Shown here in pieces: positions 53,344 through 61,021 of a stretch of 64,000 nt of DNA; position 1 is the stretch's first letter; each line of letters starts with the position of its first letter. This DNA is from DASPUH01 sp964518505 (lineage in GTDB: Bacteria > Chloroflexota > Limnocylindria > Limnocylindrales > CSP1-4), in NCBI GenBank assembly GCA_964518505.1, contig CAZFGT010000001.1:1-64000 (forward strand), in the 5' to 3' direction. Both the position numbers and the translations under genes were made by a program. The notes under the pieces were generated by a model. That model had not been told where the DNA came from. It made no database searches and saw nothing but the letters and a program-made list of their open reading frames with translations.

Positions 53344-54291
53344 ATGGCACGGTATGGGGTGGCGCGGCTGCTGGCAGCCCTCCTCACGAGCGCCCTGCTC
53401 GTTGCCTGCGGATCGACATCAGTGACCCCGACGCCAACTCCCTCGTCGGTGGCGTCCACCGTCCCGACGAGCACCCCGACGGCCTTGCCCACCCCGACCC
53501 CGACGCCGTCACCGACACCCACCCCCACACCCGTCGCCACACCGCCGCCGCTCGTCCTGCACCACTGTCCCGGTCGCGCGGCTACCGCCCTCGGCGGCGC
53601 GGTGAACTTCGAGTCGACCAACTGGAGTGGCTACGTCGCAGGCAACGGCCGGAGCCGCCAGGTCACGTGCGTCGAGGGCGCCTGGATCGAGCCGATCGTG
53701 ACCTGCCCCAAGTCGGGCACGAGCGATGTCGCCATCTGGGTCGGCCTCGACGGCTCGTCCAGCGAGCACCTGGGTAACGCGGCCATCGGGCCCGAGCAGG
53801 TCGGGACCCAGGTCGACTGCCGCGATGGGGCGCTCTCACACGGCGCCTGGTGGGAGACCGTCCCCAGCCTGGATCATTCGATCGACTTCGGCGACGTCAT
53901 CCGGCCCGCCAGCGGAGACCACATGTGGGCCCAGGTCATCTATGGCCCGCACGGTTTCACGATGACCCTGACCGACCTCACCAGCCAGGAGACGGACTCG
54001 ATCACGCAGCAGGTCAAGGGCGCGCCGCGTCTGACCGCCGAGTGGATCGTGGAGGCCCCCAGCGAGGCCTGCGGCAAGGCCACCTGCACGGTGCTGGCGC
54101 TGGCCAAGTTCGCCAAGATCGTCTTCACCGGCGGCCTGGCGGTGATCGCCGGCCGACTCGGGTCGATCGGCGACCGCCACTGGTCACGCGACGAGATCAC
54201 GGACGTCACCACCAGCGGGACACACCGCACGACCGTCTCGGGCCTCGCCTCCAAGGGCCAGTCGTTCACCGTGACCTGGCACCACGTCTAG
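53344..54291 (+). CDS. Lipoprotein with peptidase G1 (eqolisin) fold
   Basis: A 315-residue protein. A lipoprotein signal (LLTSALLVAC, lipid-attachment C22) is followed by a Thr/Pro repeat linker (about 30-70, PTPTPTPSPTPTPTP). A glutamic-peptidase-like beta-sandwich follows: NFESTNWSGYVAG, AIWVGLDGSSS, HGAWWETVPSLD, and AEWIVEAPSE whose Glu lies where the catalytic Glu of eqolisins is expected. These are acid-active secreted proteases. The second catalytic residue (Gln) could not be placed with confidence. It is divergent from pcrA and convergent with the GNAT gene. Confidence 0.8.
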   Translation: MARYGVARLLAALLTSALLVACGSTSVTPTPTPSSVASTVPTSTPTALPTPTPTPSPTPTPTPVATPPPLVLHHCPGRAATALGGAVNFESTNWSGYVAGNGRSRQVTCVEGAWIEPIVTCPKSGTSDVAIWVGLDGSSSEHLGNAAIGPEQVGTQVDCRDGALSHGAWWETVPSLDHSIDFGDVIRPASGDHMWAQVIYGPHGFTMTLTDLTSQETDSITQQVKGAPRLTAEWIVEAPSEACGKATCTVLALAKFAKIVFTGGLAVIAGRLGSIGDRHWSRDEITDVTTSGTHRTTVSGLASKGQSFTVTWHHV

Positions 54292-54375
54292 CGTCGCGCT
54301 AGCAGCCGGCCGTCGGGTTCCGCGGCCCCTGAGGTCGGCGGCGCTCCCATCGGCCCCCACCTATCTGGTCGTACA

Positions 54376-54521
54376 TGACTGGGGGGCACGTTAGAGCCGA
54401 AATCCGGCCCCGAAAGCGCCGCCCGAGTGGCCGCCGAGGTCTCGATCGAGCGTGGATACGGCCTGACCTGCCAACGCCCGCTCCGGAATGCTGCTCTAAC
54501 GTGCCCCGGTATCAGATCTGA
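54376..54521 (+). repeat. Family-1 146-bp inverted-repeat element, copy A
   Basis: The element runs from TGACT at 54376 to TCAGATCTGA ending 54521. The left arm GGGGCACGTTAGAG (54383-54396) is the exact reverse complement of the right arm CTCTAACGTGCCCC (54494-54507). The 97-bp interior has no frame of note. The right end carries the perfect 10-bp palindrome TCAGATCTGA. Copy B at 55532 has identical overall length and interior length. Confidence 0.8.
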
Positions 54522-54549
54522 CCGCGTGGCTGCGGCGTGCGGCCGCCGA

Positions 54550-55476
54550 TCAGGCCGGCGGACGGCGATAGCGGCGCAGGACTGACCGGCGGCGAAACCC
54601 GACCGACGTGTAGAGCGCCTCGGCAGCGTCGTTCGCCGTATCGGACAGGACCTGGACGAGGCGCGCCCCGAGCGCCGCGTAGCGATGGAGCGCATGGTCG
54701 AGCAGGGCGCCCCCGAGGCCCAGCCGCTGATGGTCGGGATGCGTTCCGACCGGCTCGAACTCACCGACCTTGGCGACCGGATCCCACCAGGCCATGGTGA
54801 AGGCGGCGAATGACCCGTCGGAAGCCTCGACGACGAGGTCGTCCTCGAAGCGGTAGTTGGGCAGCCCGACGAGCCGTTCGTACTTGTCGACGCTCATCCG
54901 CGAGGGCGCGAAGGCGGCCCGGTGGACCTCGACTCGGGCCGGGATCTCGGCCAGGCCAGCGACCGGGCGGATCCGATAGCCCGGCGGCAGCGGGCGTCGT
55001 GGCCGGTCCGCGATGTCGGCGACCGTCCGCTGGAACTGGGAGAACGCCGGGTGGCCGCTGCCCGGTGTGGGAGCAAGGATGAAGCCGGACGTCTCAAGGC
55101 GACCGATCAAACCCACGTCGTCGGCCCACATCACCAGGGCCCCATCCGCACCTGCTGCGGCACGATGCGTAGCCCCAGCGATGGCCCAGTCCAGGAGGGC
55201 GGCCTGGACCGCCGCATCGACCTGCGGGTCGCCGCTCCAGACCTGGGCCGCGAGTTCGACCTCATCGACCCAGCTCCAGCCGACGACGCGCTTTCCGGCC
55301 GACCACAGCCGGAGGTGCTGCGACAGGTCGGCCGGCCAGGCCTGGGCGTACCACCACGAGAGATCGCCCGGCGTCACATCCACGAACGGCGCGCGCGCGA
55401 GCCATGCCTGGCTGAGGACGTCGGCGGCGGCCTGCAGATCGGCGATGCCGACGGCCGGCCGCGAGGTGACATGCAC
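54550..55476 (-). CDS. Double-GNAT acetyltransferase (mycothiol-synthase-like layout)
   Basis: A 308-residue protein with two GNAT halves. The N-terminal half is degenerate. The C-terminal half keeps the acetyl-CoA loop VGTHPDHQRLGLGGALLDHAL and the closing ALYTSVGFRRRSVLRRY. The layout resembles mycothiol synthase and other tandem GNATs, but a role in thiol synthesis cannot be claimed from one gene. The start is taken as GTG 55476; a longer in-frame start (55545) would run into the inverted-repeat element. Both its ends are bracketed by copies of the 146-bp element. Confidence 0.82.
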   Translation of the reverse strand: MHVTSRPAVGIADLQAAADVLSQAWLARAPFVDVTPGDLSWWYAQAWPADLSQHLRLWSAGKRVVGWSWVDEVELAAQVWSGDPQVDAAVQAALLDWAIAGATHRAAAGADGALVMWADDVGLIGRLETSGFILAPTPGSGHPAFSQFQRTVADIADRPRRPLPPGYRIRPVAGLAEIPARVEVHRAAFAPSRMSVDKYERLVGLPNYRFEDDLVVEASDGSFAAFTMAWWDPVAKVGEFEPVGTHPDHQRLGLGGALLDHALHRYAALGARLVQVLSDTANDAAEALYTSVGFRRRSVLRRYRRPPA

Positions 55477-55531
55477 CGGCCAAGGGTACGGCGCGGGCCC
55501 GCAAGGTTGGAGGGCAGAACCTGTCCAAACG

Positions 55532-55677
55532 TGACTGCGGGGCACGTTAGAGTCGCTTTCGACCCGCCCGCGGGGGCTTCAAACGGCCTCGGCCGCACAG
55601 GCTCAGCGTGATCCGGGCGATCGGCGGTGTCCTGCGGCTCTGACAACCGCCCTAACGTGCCCCCGAGTCAGATCTGA
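55532..55677 (+). repeat. Family-1 146-bp inverted-repeat element, copy B
   Basis: Same frame as copy A: TGACTGCGGGGCACGTTAGAG (55532-55552) at the left, and CCCTAACGTGCCCC (55650-55663) then TCAGATCTGA (55668-55677) at the right. The arms of this copy match over TGACT-NN-GGGGCACGTTAG. The interior is 97 bp as in copy A but strongly diverged; GGCC and AGCGTG blocks are shared at similar positions. Confidence 0.8.
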
Positions 55678-55697
55678 GCATCTTGCCCCGGCACGCC

Positions 55698-56276
55698 TTA
55701 CCGGAGCGCCTCGTAGTGGAGGAGGATCTCCTTGTTCTTGCCCGGCTTCGTCTCGATGAGACTCAGCGTCGTCTGACCGTCCATCGGTCCCCAGTACCGA
55801 GGACCCTTCCCGTAGACGACAGGCATGACGAAGAACCAATAGTCGTCGGCGAGGTTGCGGCGGAGGCACTCCCGGACCACGGCGGGGCCCCCCTCGAGGA
55901 TGATGTTCCCGCCCTCCTCACGCTTCACCTGCTCGAGGATCTCAGCGAGATCACCGCTCAGGATCCGCGAGTTCTCCCAGTCGGTGGACGCGAGGCGGTG
56001 CGAGAGGCAGACCTTCTCGACCCGGTCCAGGTAGCGTCGATAGTCGATGAGCCATGCCGGCTCGCTCGGATCGAGCGCCTTCTCGCTCCACGTCTGCTGG
56101 TGACCGAGAAAGGATCGTCGGCCCATGACGACCGTCGTAACGTCGTCGAACCGGTCGTACCACATGTTTCGAAAGAGCGGGTTGGGCTCGGTCGACGGCT
56201 GACCCGACGTCGGATACTCCGGGAAGACGCCGCGGCCGTCCAGGGTCATGTACACGTTCGCCGTGATCTTCCGCAT
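55698..56276 (-). CDS. Dihydrofolate-reductase-fold protein (RibD C-terminal type)
   Basis: A 192-residue protein with the DHFR/RibD_C fold: RKITANVYMTLDGRG at the N-terminus, TVVMGRRSFLGHQ, and GGNIILEGGPAVVRECLR typical of the NADPH-binding half. The family acts on pterin or pyrimidine substrates; most stand-alone members are uncharacterised. ATG 56276 is chosen because GAGGATGAGGGG immediately precedes it, over a longer frame to 56453. Confidence 0.85.
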   Translation of the reverse strand: MRKITANVYMTLDGRGVFPEYPTSGQPSTEPNPLFRNMWYDRFDDVTTVVMGRRSFLGHQQTWSEKALDPSEPAWLIDYRRYLDRVEKVCLSHRLASTDWENSRILSGDLAEILEQVKREEGGNIILEGGPAVVRECLRRNLADDYWFFVMPVVYGKGPRYWGPMDGQTTLSLIETKPGKNKEILLHYEALR

Positions 56277-56477
56277 CCCCTCATCCTCCGAGCCGTCCGA
56301 CCATTCGCCGTGGAGGTTCCGCTTCCGAGGTAGGGAAGGATAGGCATCGAGACACATCCGTGGGCATGGGGTCCAGCGCGGCCGAGGTCGTTTCTGGCTC
56401 GTCGCGAGAACCTGGTCGAACTTGCCTCGCCTCGCCGCCAGGCGCGGGCGCACGAGCGATGGCCTCCGTATCAGTCG

Positions 56478-56873
56478 TCAGTCGCGTTGCGGCAGCGCCC
56501 CTGCATCGAGAAGGGCGGCGTGGGCGGCAAGGAAGGCCTGCCGGCCGGCCGGGCTGCCGCAGTAGGCCGTGACATGGACCATGACCTCGCGGATCTCGTC
56601 GACCGTGGCGCCGCAGTTGAGGGCGCCGCGGGTGTAGATGGAGACCTCTTCAGACCGCCCGAGCGCGGCCAGGATGCCGAGGCTCAGGAGGCACTTGGTC
56701 TTCCGGTCGATCGCCGTTCCGGTCCAGGCCCGTCCCCAGGCCTGCTCGGTGACCAGATCCTGGAAGGTCATCATGAAGTCGTCTGCGGCCGCCAGGTTGC
56801 GATCGACGTAGGCATCGCCGAGGACAGCCCGACGCGCCGCCAGCCCATGCCGATAGGTATCCGTGCGGTCCAT
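56478..56873 (-). CDS. Carboxymuconolactone decarboxylase-family protein
   Basis: A 131-residue CMD/AhpD-fold protein: RAWTGTAIDRKTKCLLSLGILAALGRSEEV, the TRGALNCGATVDEIREVMVHVTAYCG block, and the family end. It is nearest the 4-carboxymuconolactone decarboxylase type of the beta-ketoadipate pathway; the CxxC pair of peroxidase-type AhpD is absent. No other aromatic-catabolism gene is present, so the name is family-level only. Confidence 0.85.
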   Translation of the reverse strand: MDRTDTYRHGLAARRAVLGDAYVDRNLAAADDFMMTFQDLVTEQAWGRAWTGTAIDRKTKCLLSLGILAALGRSEEVSIYTRGALNCGATVDEIREVMVHVTAYCGSPAGRQAFLAAHAALLDAGALPQRD

Positions 56874-56892
56874 GGAGTCTCCTCCGTGCAGC

Positions 56893-56932
56893 GTGAGAGC
56901 CGGCCATCCGCGGACGGACGACCGGCTCTCAC
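56893..56932 (-). terminator. 11-bp hairpin after groEL
   Basis: GTGAGAGCCGG and CCGGCTCTCAC are perfect inverted copies around an 18-nt loop, 52-92 bp past the groEL stop. It is the strongest plain hairpin in the region, but no T-run follows. It probably ends or processes the groES-groEL transcript before the downstream CMD gene. Confidence 0.55.
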
Positions 56933-56984
56933 CGTTCCCTGATCGGACGATCCGACGGCGCGGACGCCGGCGGACGCGAGCGGA

Positions 56985-58616
56985 CTAGAAGTCCATGTCT
57001 CCGCCACCGCCACCGGGATGGCCGTGGCCGTTGCCGCCGTCCTTCTTCTCGGGCAGGTCGGTCACCAGGGTCTCCGTCGTGAGCACCATGGCGCCGATGG
57101 AAGCGGCGTTCTGGAGCGCGGACCGGGTCACCTTGAGGGCGTCGACGATGCCCTTGTCGAAGAGGTCGCCGTTCTCGTCGCGGAGCGCGTCGTAGCCGTG
57201 GCCGGGCTTCATCTTCTTCACCGAAGCGACGATGACGGAGCCTTCCTTGCCGGCGTTCTCGGCGATCTGGCGGATCGGCGCCTCCAGCGCGCGGCGCAGG
57301 ATGTTGACGCCGATGGCCTCGTCGCCTTCGAGCTTGACCTTGTCGAGAGCCGGGATGGCCTGCAGGAGGGCGCTGCCGCCGCCGGCGACCATGCCTTCCT
57401 CGATGCCCGCGCGGACCGTGGACAGGGCGTCCTCGATGCGGTGCTTCTTCTCCTTGAGCTCGACCTCGGTGGCCGCGCCGACCTTGATGACGGCGACGCC
57501 CCCGGCCAGCTTGGCCAGCCGCTCCTGGAGCTTCTCCTTGTCGTAGTCGGACGTGGTCTCCTCGATCTGGGCCTTGATCTGGGTCATGCGGCCCTTGATC
57601 GCGTCCTGGGAGCCCTCGCCGTCGACGATCGTGGTGTCGTCCTTGGTGGCGACCACACGACGCGCCTTGCCGAAGTCCTCGGCGACGACGCTGTCGAGCT
57701 TGCGGCCGAGCTCCTCGCTGATGACGTTGCCACCGGTCAGGATGGCGATGTCACGCAGCATCTCCTTGCGCCGGTCACCGAAGCCCGGGGCCTTGACGGC
57801 CAGGGCCGAGATGGTCTTGCGCAGGTTGTTGACGACCAGGGTGGCGAGCGCCTCGCCATCGACGTCCTCGGCGATGATGAGGACCGGCTTGCCGATCTGG
57901 ACGCCCTTCTCGAGCGCCGGCAAGAGGTCCTGGACGGCCGAGATCTTCTTGTCGGTGATGAGGATCATGGGCGACTCGAGGACCGCTTCCATGCGATCCG
58001 GGTTGGTCACGAAGTAGGCCGAGATGTAGCCCCGGTCGAACTGCATGCCCTCGGTGTATTCCTTCTCGAGGCCGAGCGACTGCCCTTCCTCGACGGTGAT
58101 GACACCGTCCTTGCCGACCTTGTCCATGACCTCGGCGATGACCTCGCCGACCTCCGGGTCGGCCGAGGAGATGGCCGCCAGGTTGGCGATGTCGGCGCGC
58201 GTCTTGAGCGGACGGGCCTGCTTCTTGAGCTCGGCCACGATGGCCTCGACGCCCTTCTCCAGGCCGCGCTTGATGGCCATCGGGTTGGCGCCCGAGGTCA
58301 CGTTCTTGAGGCCCTCGGCGACGATCGACTGGCCCAGCACGACCGCGGTGGTGGTGCCGTCGCCGGCGACGTCGTCCGTCTTGGTGGCGACTTCCTTGAG
58401 CAGCTGGGCACCCATGTTCTCGAAGGGGTCGTCCAGCTCGATCTCACGAGCGATCGTCACGCCGTCGTTGGTGATGGTGGGAGAACCGAACTTCTTGTCG
58501 AGCACCACGTTGCGGCCCTTGGGGCCGAGCGTCACGCGGACCGCGTCGGCCAGGCGATCGACGCCGTGCTTCAGCGACCGGCGCGCGGTCTCGTCGAAGA
58601 GGAGTTGCTTAGCCAC
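56985..58616 (-). CDS. groL: Chaperonin GroEL
   Basis: A 543-residue GroEL/Hsp60: LGPKGRNVVLDKKFGSPTITNDGVTIA, GDGTTTAVVLGQSIV, and the standard apical and equatorial domains. The C-terminal tail is a Gly/His version (GGNGHGHPGGGGGDMDF) of the usual GGM repeat. It forms the folding chamber with GroES, which precedes it by about 75 bp. It is regulated with groES through the CIRCE operator upstream. Confidence 0.98.
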   Translation of the reverse strand: MAKQLLFDETARRSLKHGVDRLADAVRVTLGPKGRNVVLDKKFGSPTITNDGVTIAREIELDDPFENMGAQLLKEVATKTDDVAGDGTTTAVVLGQSIVAEGLKNVTSGANPMAIKRGLEKGVEAIVAELKKQARPLKTRADIANLAAISSADPEVGEVIAEVMDKVGKDGVITVEEGQSLGLEKEYTEGMQFDRGYISAYFVTNPDRMEAVLESPMILITDKKISAVQDLLPALEKGVQIGKPVLIIAEDVDGEALATLVVNNLRKTISALAVKAPGFGDRRKEMLRDIAILTGGNVISEELGRKLDSVVAEDFGKARRVVATKDDTTIVDGEGSQDAIKGRMTQIKAQIEETTSDYDKEKLQERLAKLAGGVAVIKVGAATEVELKEKKHRIEDALSTVRAGIEEGMVAGGGSALLQAIPALDKVKLEGDEAIGVNILRRALEAPIRQIAENAGKEGSVIVASVKKMKPGHGYDALRDENGDLFDKGIVDALKVTRSALQNAASIGAMVLTTETLVTDLPEKKDGGNGHGHPGGGGGDMDF

Positions 58617-58691
58617 TACGGGATTCCCTCCTAAGGAACGACCGGGCCCATGGGGTCCGGTCGGGGTAGGACCGACCGACGGAGCGGGCGG

Positions 58692-59021
58692 TCAGTCTTC
58701 GAGGACGGCGAGGATGTCCTTCTGGCTGACGATGAGGAGCTCATCGCCTTCGATCTTGAACTCGGTGCCGGCGTACTTGGCGTAGAGGACCCGCTGGCCC
58801 TCCTTGACGTCCATGGACTCACGCTTGCCGTCGTCGAGGATGCGGCCAGGGCCGGCGGCGAGGATCGTGCCCTCCTGGGGCTTCTCCTTGGCCGTGTCGG
58901 GCAGCACGATGCCGCTCTTGGTCATCTCTTCACGGGCGGTGGGCTTGATCACGCAGCGGTCGCCCAGGGGGCGGAGCTTGGTCTTGCCCGAGGTCTTCTT
59001 GGTCGCCGAAGCGGTCGCCAA
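58692..59021 (-). CDS. groS: Co-chaperonin GroES
   Basis: A 109-residue GroES: TKLRPLGDRCVIKP, SGIVLPDTAKEKPQEGTILAAGPG, and YAKYAGTEFKIEGDELLIV. I start it at TTG 59021, because AGGAGGG lies 8 bp upstream and no ATG/GTG precedes the fold. The N-terminal 15 residues (ATASATKKTSGKT) are a Ser/Thr/Lys extension not seen in short GroES proteins. First gene of the groES-groEL operon. Confidence 0.95.
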   Translation of the reverse strand: MATASATKKTSGKTKLRPLGDRCVIKPTAREEMTKSGIVLPDTAKEKPQEGTILAAGPGRILDDGKRESMDVKEGQRVLYAKYAGTEFKIEGDELLIVSQKDILAVLED

Positions 59022-59165
59022 CGCGGATCCCTCCTGAAGGTTCCTGATGGGTGCGGGACCCCGGCGTGGGACAGGTCGCGGCCGCGGCCCTGCTGGGCTG
59101 GGATCGACCGCGCGGCACACCGGCCGCAGCGTCCCGAAGCGGTCGGGGTCGACCGCGATGTGAGA

Positions 59166-59192
59166 TTAGCACTCCCAACGCGAGAGTGCTAA
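59166..59192 (-). promoter_or_regulatory. CIRCE operator
   Basis: TTAGCACTC, nine bases, GAGTGCTAA: an exact match to the CIRCE consensus, 145 bp upstream of groES. HrcA binds CIRCE to repress chaperonin genes under normal growth. hrcA is not in this window. Confidence 0.97.
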
Positions 59193-59246
59193 CAGCCTAC
59201 CGGAGGTGTCGGGGGCCTGTCAAGCGGGAGACCGTAGACTCGCCTG

Positions 59247-59990
59247 GTGGTCGTTCCCGTGCGGCTCGAGCTGCCCCTCCGCGTCCGTTTCGACGAGTGT
59301 GGCGCCGACGGCTGGCTGCGCTCGTCCGCGGCGCTGCGCTACGCGCAGGACCTGGCGTGGGCCCATTCCGAGTCGGCCGGCTTCGACCGCCGCTGGTACG
59401 CCGATCGGGGCCTGATGTGGCTCGTCCGATGCCTCGGGCTCAAGATGCGAGGCACCGTCGCGAGCGGGGCCACGGTCGCCGTGTCGACCCAGGTGACGGG
59501 CTGGCGGCGCGTGTGGGCCCGTCGCCGGAGCGAGATCCATGCGGACGGCGGGGCGCTCCTCGCCGTCGTGACCACCGACTGGGTCCTGCTTGGCGCGAGT
59601 GGTGCGCCGGTCCGCATCCCGGCCGACATCCTGGCCGCCTTTCCCGGCCGCTTGCCCGACTTCCAGCCCGCCCGGGTCGAGCTGCCCGAACCACCCGGGG
59701 ATGCGCGGTCGGGCCGGCTGACCGTCCGCCGCCACGAGCTGGATCCGATCGGCCACGCCAACCACGCCGTCTACGCCGACTGGGTGGAGGAGGCCGTGGC
59801 GGCGGCGGGTGGCGAGGGCGTCATCGCGGCCGTACCGCGGACCATGGACCTGGAGTTCGTGCGCTCGGCCACGGCCGCCATGGCCGTGACCTCCGCCACC
59901 TGGCGGCTCCCCGATGGCGCCTGGGCCTGCCGCCTCACCGATCCGTCGGGCGCCGAGCTCCTGCGGGCGAGGGTCGCGGCCGAGCGCTGA
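59247..59990 (+). CDS. Acyl-ACP thioesterase-like double-hotdog protein
   Basis: A 247-residue protein from GTG 59247 with two 4HBT (hotdog) repeats: RVRFDECGADGWLRSSAALRYAQDLAWAHSESAG in the first, and LDPIGHANHAVYADWVEEA, the acyl-ACP thioesterase motif, in the second. Such enzymes release free fatty acids from acyl carrier protein. It is transcribed away from groES; the CIRCE site lies in the shared 225-bp region and may affect both directions. Confidence 0.82.
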   Translation: MVVPVRLELPLRVRFDECGADGWLRSSAALRYAQDLAWAHSESAGFDRRWYADRGLMWLVRCLGLKMRGTVASGATVAVSTQVTGWRRVWARRRSEIHADGGALLAVVTTDWVLLGASGAPVRIPADILAAFPGRLPDFQPARVELPEPPGDARSGRLTVRRHELDPIGHANHAVYADWVEEAVAAAGGEGVIAAVPRTMDLEFVRSATAAMAVTSATWRLPDGAWACRLTDPSGAELLRARVAAER

Positions 59991-60025
59991 GCCGCAGTGG
60001 CCGGCCCATGAGCGCACCCCCCTGG

Positions 60026-60155
60026 TTTGCAGGCGAAGACGCATCGGACGCCGGAACGAGCGCTCGGCCGTCGACCGTGTCACGCGACGCACCGGATCGC
60101 AGCGGAGCAGACGGATCCTGGCCTTTCGTCGGTCCGATACGTCGTGGCATGCAAG
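60026..60155 (+). repeat. Family-2 inverted-repeat element, copy 2
   Basis: An element of about 128 bp between the 3' ends of the thioesterase gene and tatD. The left end is TTTGCA, six bases, GACGCATCGGACG, one base, C, one base, GAACG. The right end is GTCCGATACGTC, six bases, TGCAAG. Left and right arms are inverted copies of each other, and both ends match copy 1 at 50395 in the same orientation. Confidence 0.65.
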
Positions 60156-60175
60156 GGATCTCGGCCCGGCGAGCA

Positions 60176-60994
60176 TCAGGCCCCTCGGAAGATGCGGTCG
60201 TAGTTGGCCACGAGCTGGTCGCCCAGGGCATCCGGAGCCAGCTGCCGTTGGTCGGCCAGCCAGTGCGCCGTGACGGTCACCCAGGCCGGCTCGTTGCGGC
60301 GCCGCGGAGCACCGGGCGGTGACAGGTACGGCGAGTCCGTCTCCACGAGCAACCGGTCGGCGGGCACGCGGCGCGCGACGGCGGCCGAGGCCTCCTCGCC
60401 GTTGCGAAAGACCAGCCCGCTGAAGCTGATGGCGAGGCCCAGCTCCAGCGCCGCCTCGGCATAGGCCACGGGTCCCGAGAACGAGTGCAGCAGGGCCGGC
60501 GGCCGCCCACCGAACGCCTCGCGCCACGCCTGGTCCCCCACCCCGGCCCTGCGCAGCTCGGCGATGAGCTCGTCCTGGGCGTCGCGAGCGCCGTTCGCGG
60601 AGCGGCAGTGGATCACGGCCGGCTTGCGCGTGGCAAGAGCCAGGGCCAGGTTGCGCCGCAGGTTCGCCAGCTGGGCGGGACGCGGCGAGAAGGCCCGGTC
60701 GTAATCCAGCCCGGTCTCGCCGATGGCCACCACCCGGTCACCACCGGCCAGGCCTACGATGGCCGACCACCCGGCGTCATCGACCTGCGCAGCGACGTGC
60801 GGGTGCACCCCCACCGCCACATCGATCCACGCGTGGCGCCCGGCCAGCTCGAGCGCCCCGGATGACGACGGCACGTCCCACCCGGGGTCCAGGATCCGCT
60901 CGACGCCAGCCGCAGCAGCGGCCGTGGCCACCTTGTCCGCGTCCGCGGCGAAGGCCTCCGCCTGCAGATGCGCGTGGGAATCGATCAGGCGCAT
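60176..60994 (-). CDS. tatD: TatD family metal-dependent deoxyribonuclease
   Basis: A 272-residue TIM-barrel hydrolase: LIDSHAHLQAEAF, AIGETGLDYDRAFSPRP, VIHCRSANGARDAQDEL, and LLVETDSPYLSPPGAPRRRNEPAWV supply the metal ligands. TatD proteins act as 3'-5' exonucleases in DNA turnover. Its position directly after metG (28 bp) is the widely conserved metG-tatD pair. Confidence 0.94.
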   Translation of the reverse strand: MRLIDSHAHLQAEAFAADADKVATAAAAAGVERILDPGWDVPSSSGALELAGRHAWIDVAVGVHPHVAAQVDDAGWSAIVGLAGGDRVVAIGETGLDYDRAFSPRPAQLANLRRNLALALATRKPAVIHCRSANGARDAQDELIAELRRAGVGDQAWREAFGGRPPALLHSFSGPVAYAEAALELGLAISFSGLVFRNGEEASAAVARRVPADRLLVETDSPYLSPPGAPRRRNEPAWVTVTAHWLADQRQLAPDALGDQLVANYDRIFRGA

Positions 60995-61021
60995 GCGAGT
61001 TCGGGCCTCCGGCCCCCAGCC

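Noticed and set aside
54376..55677. Integron attC sites flanking the GNAT gene
   Set aside because: The arms contain GTTAG and CTAAC cores, but the order is inverted relative to attC (GTTRRRY at the left, RYYYAAC at the right), and no integron integrase is present.
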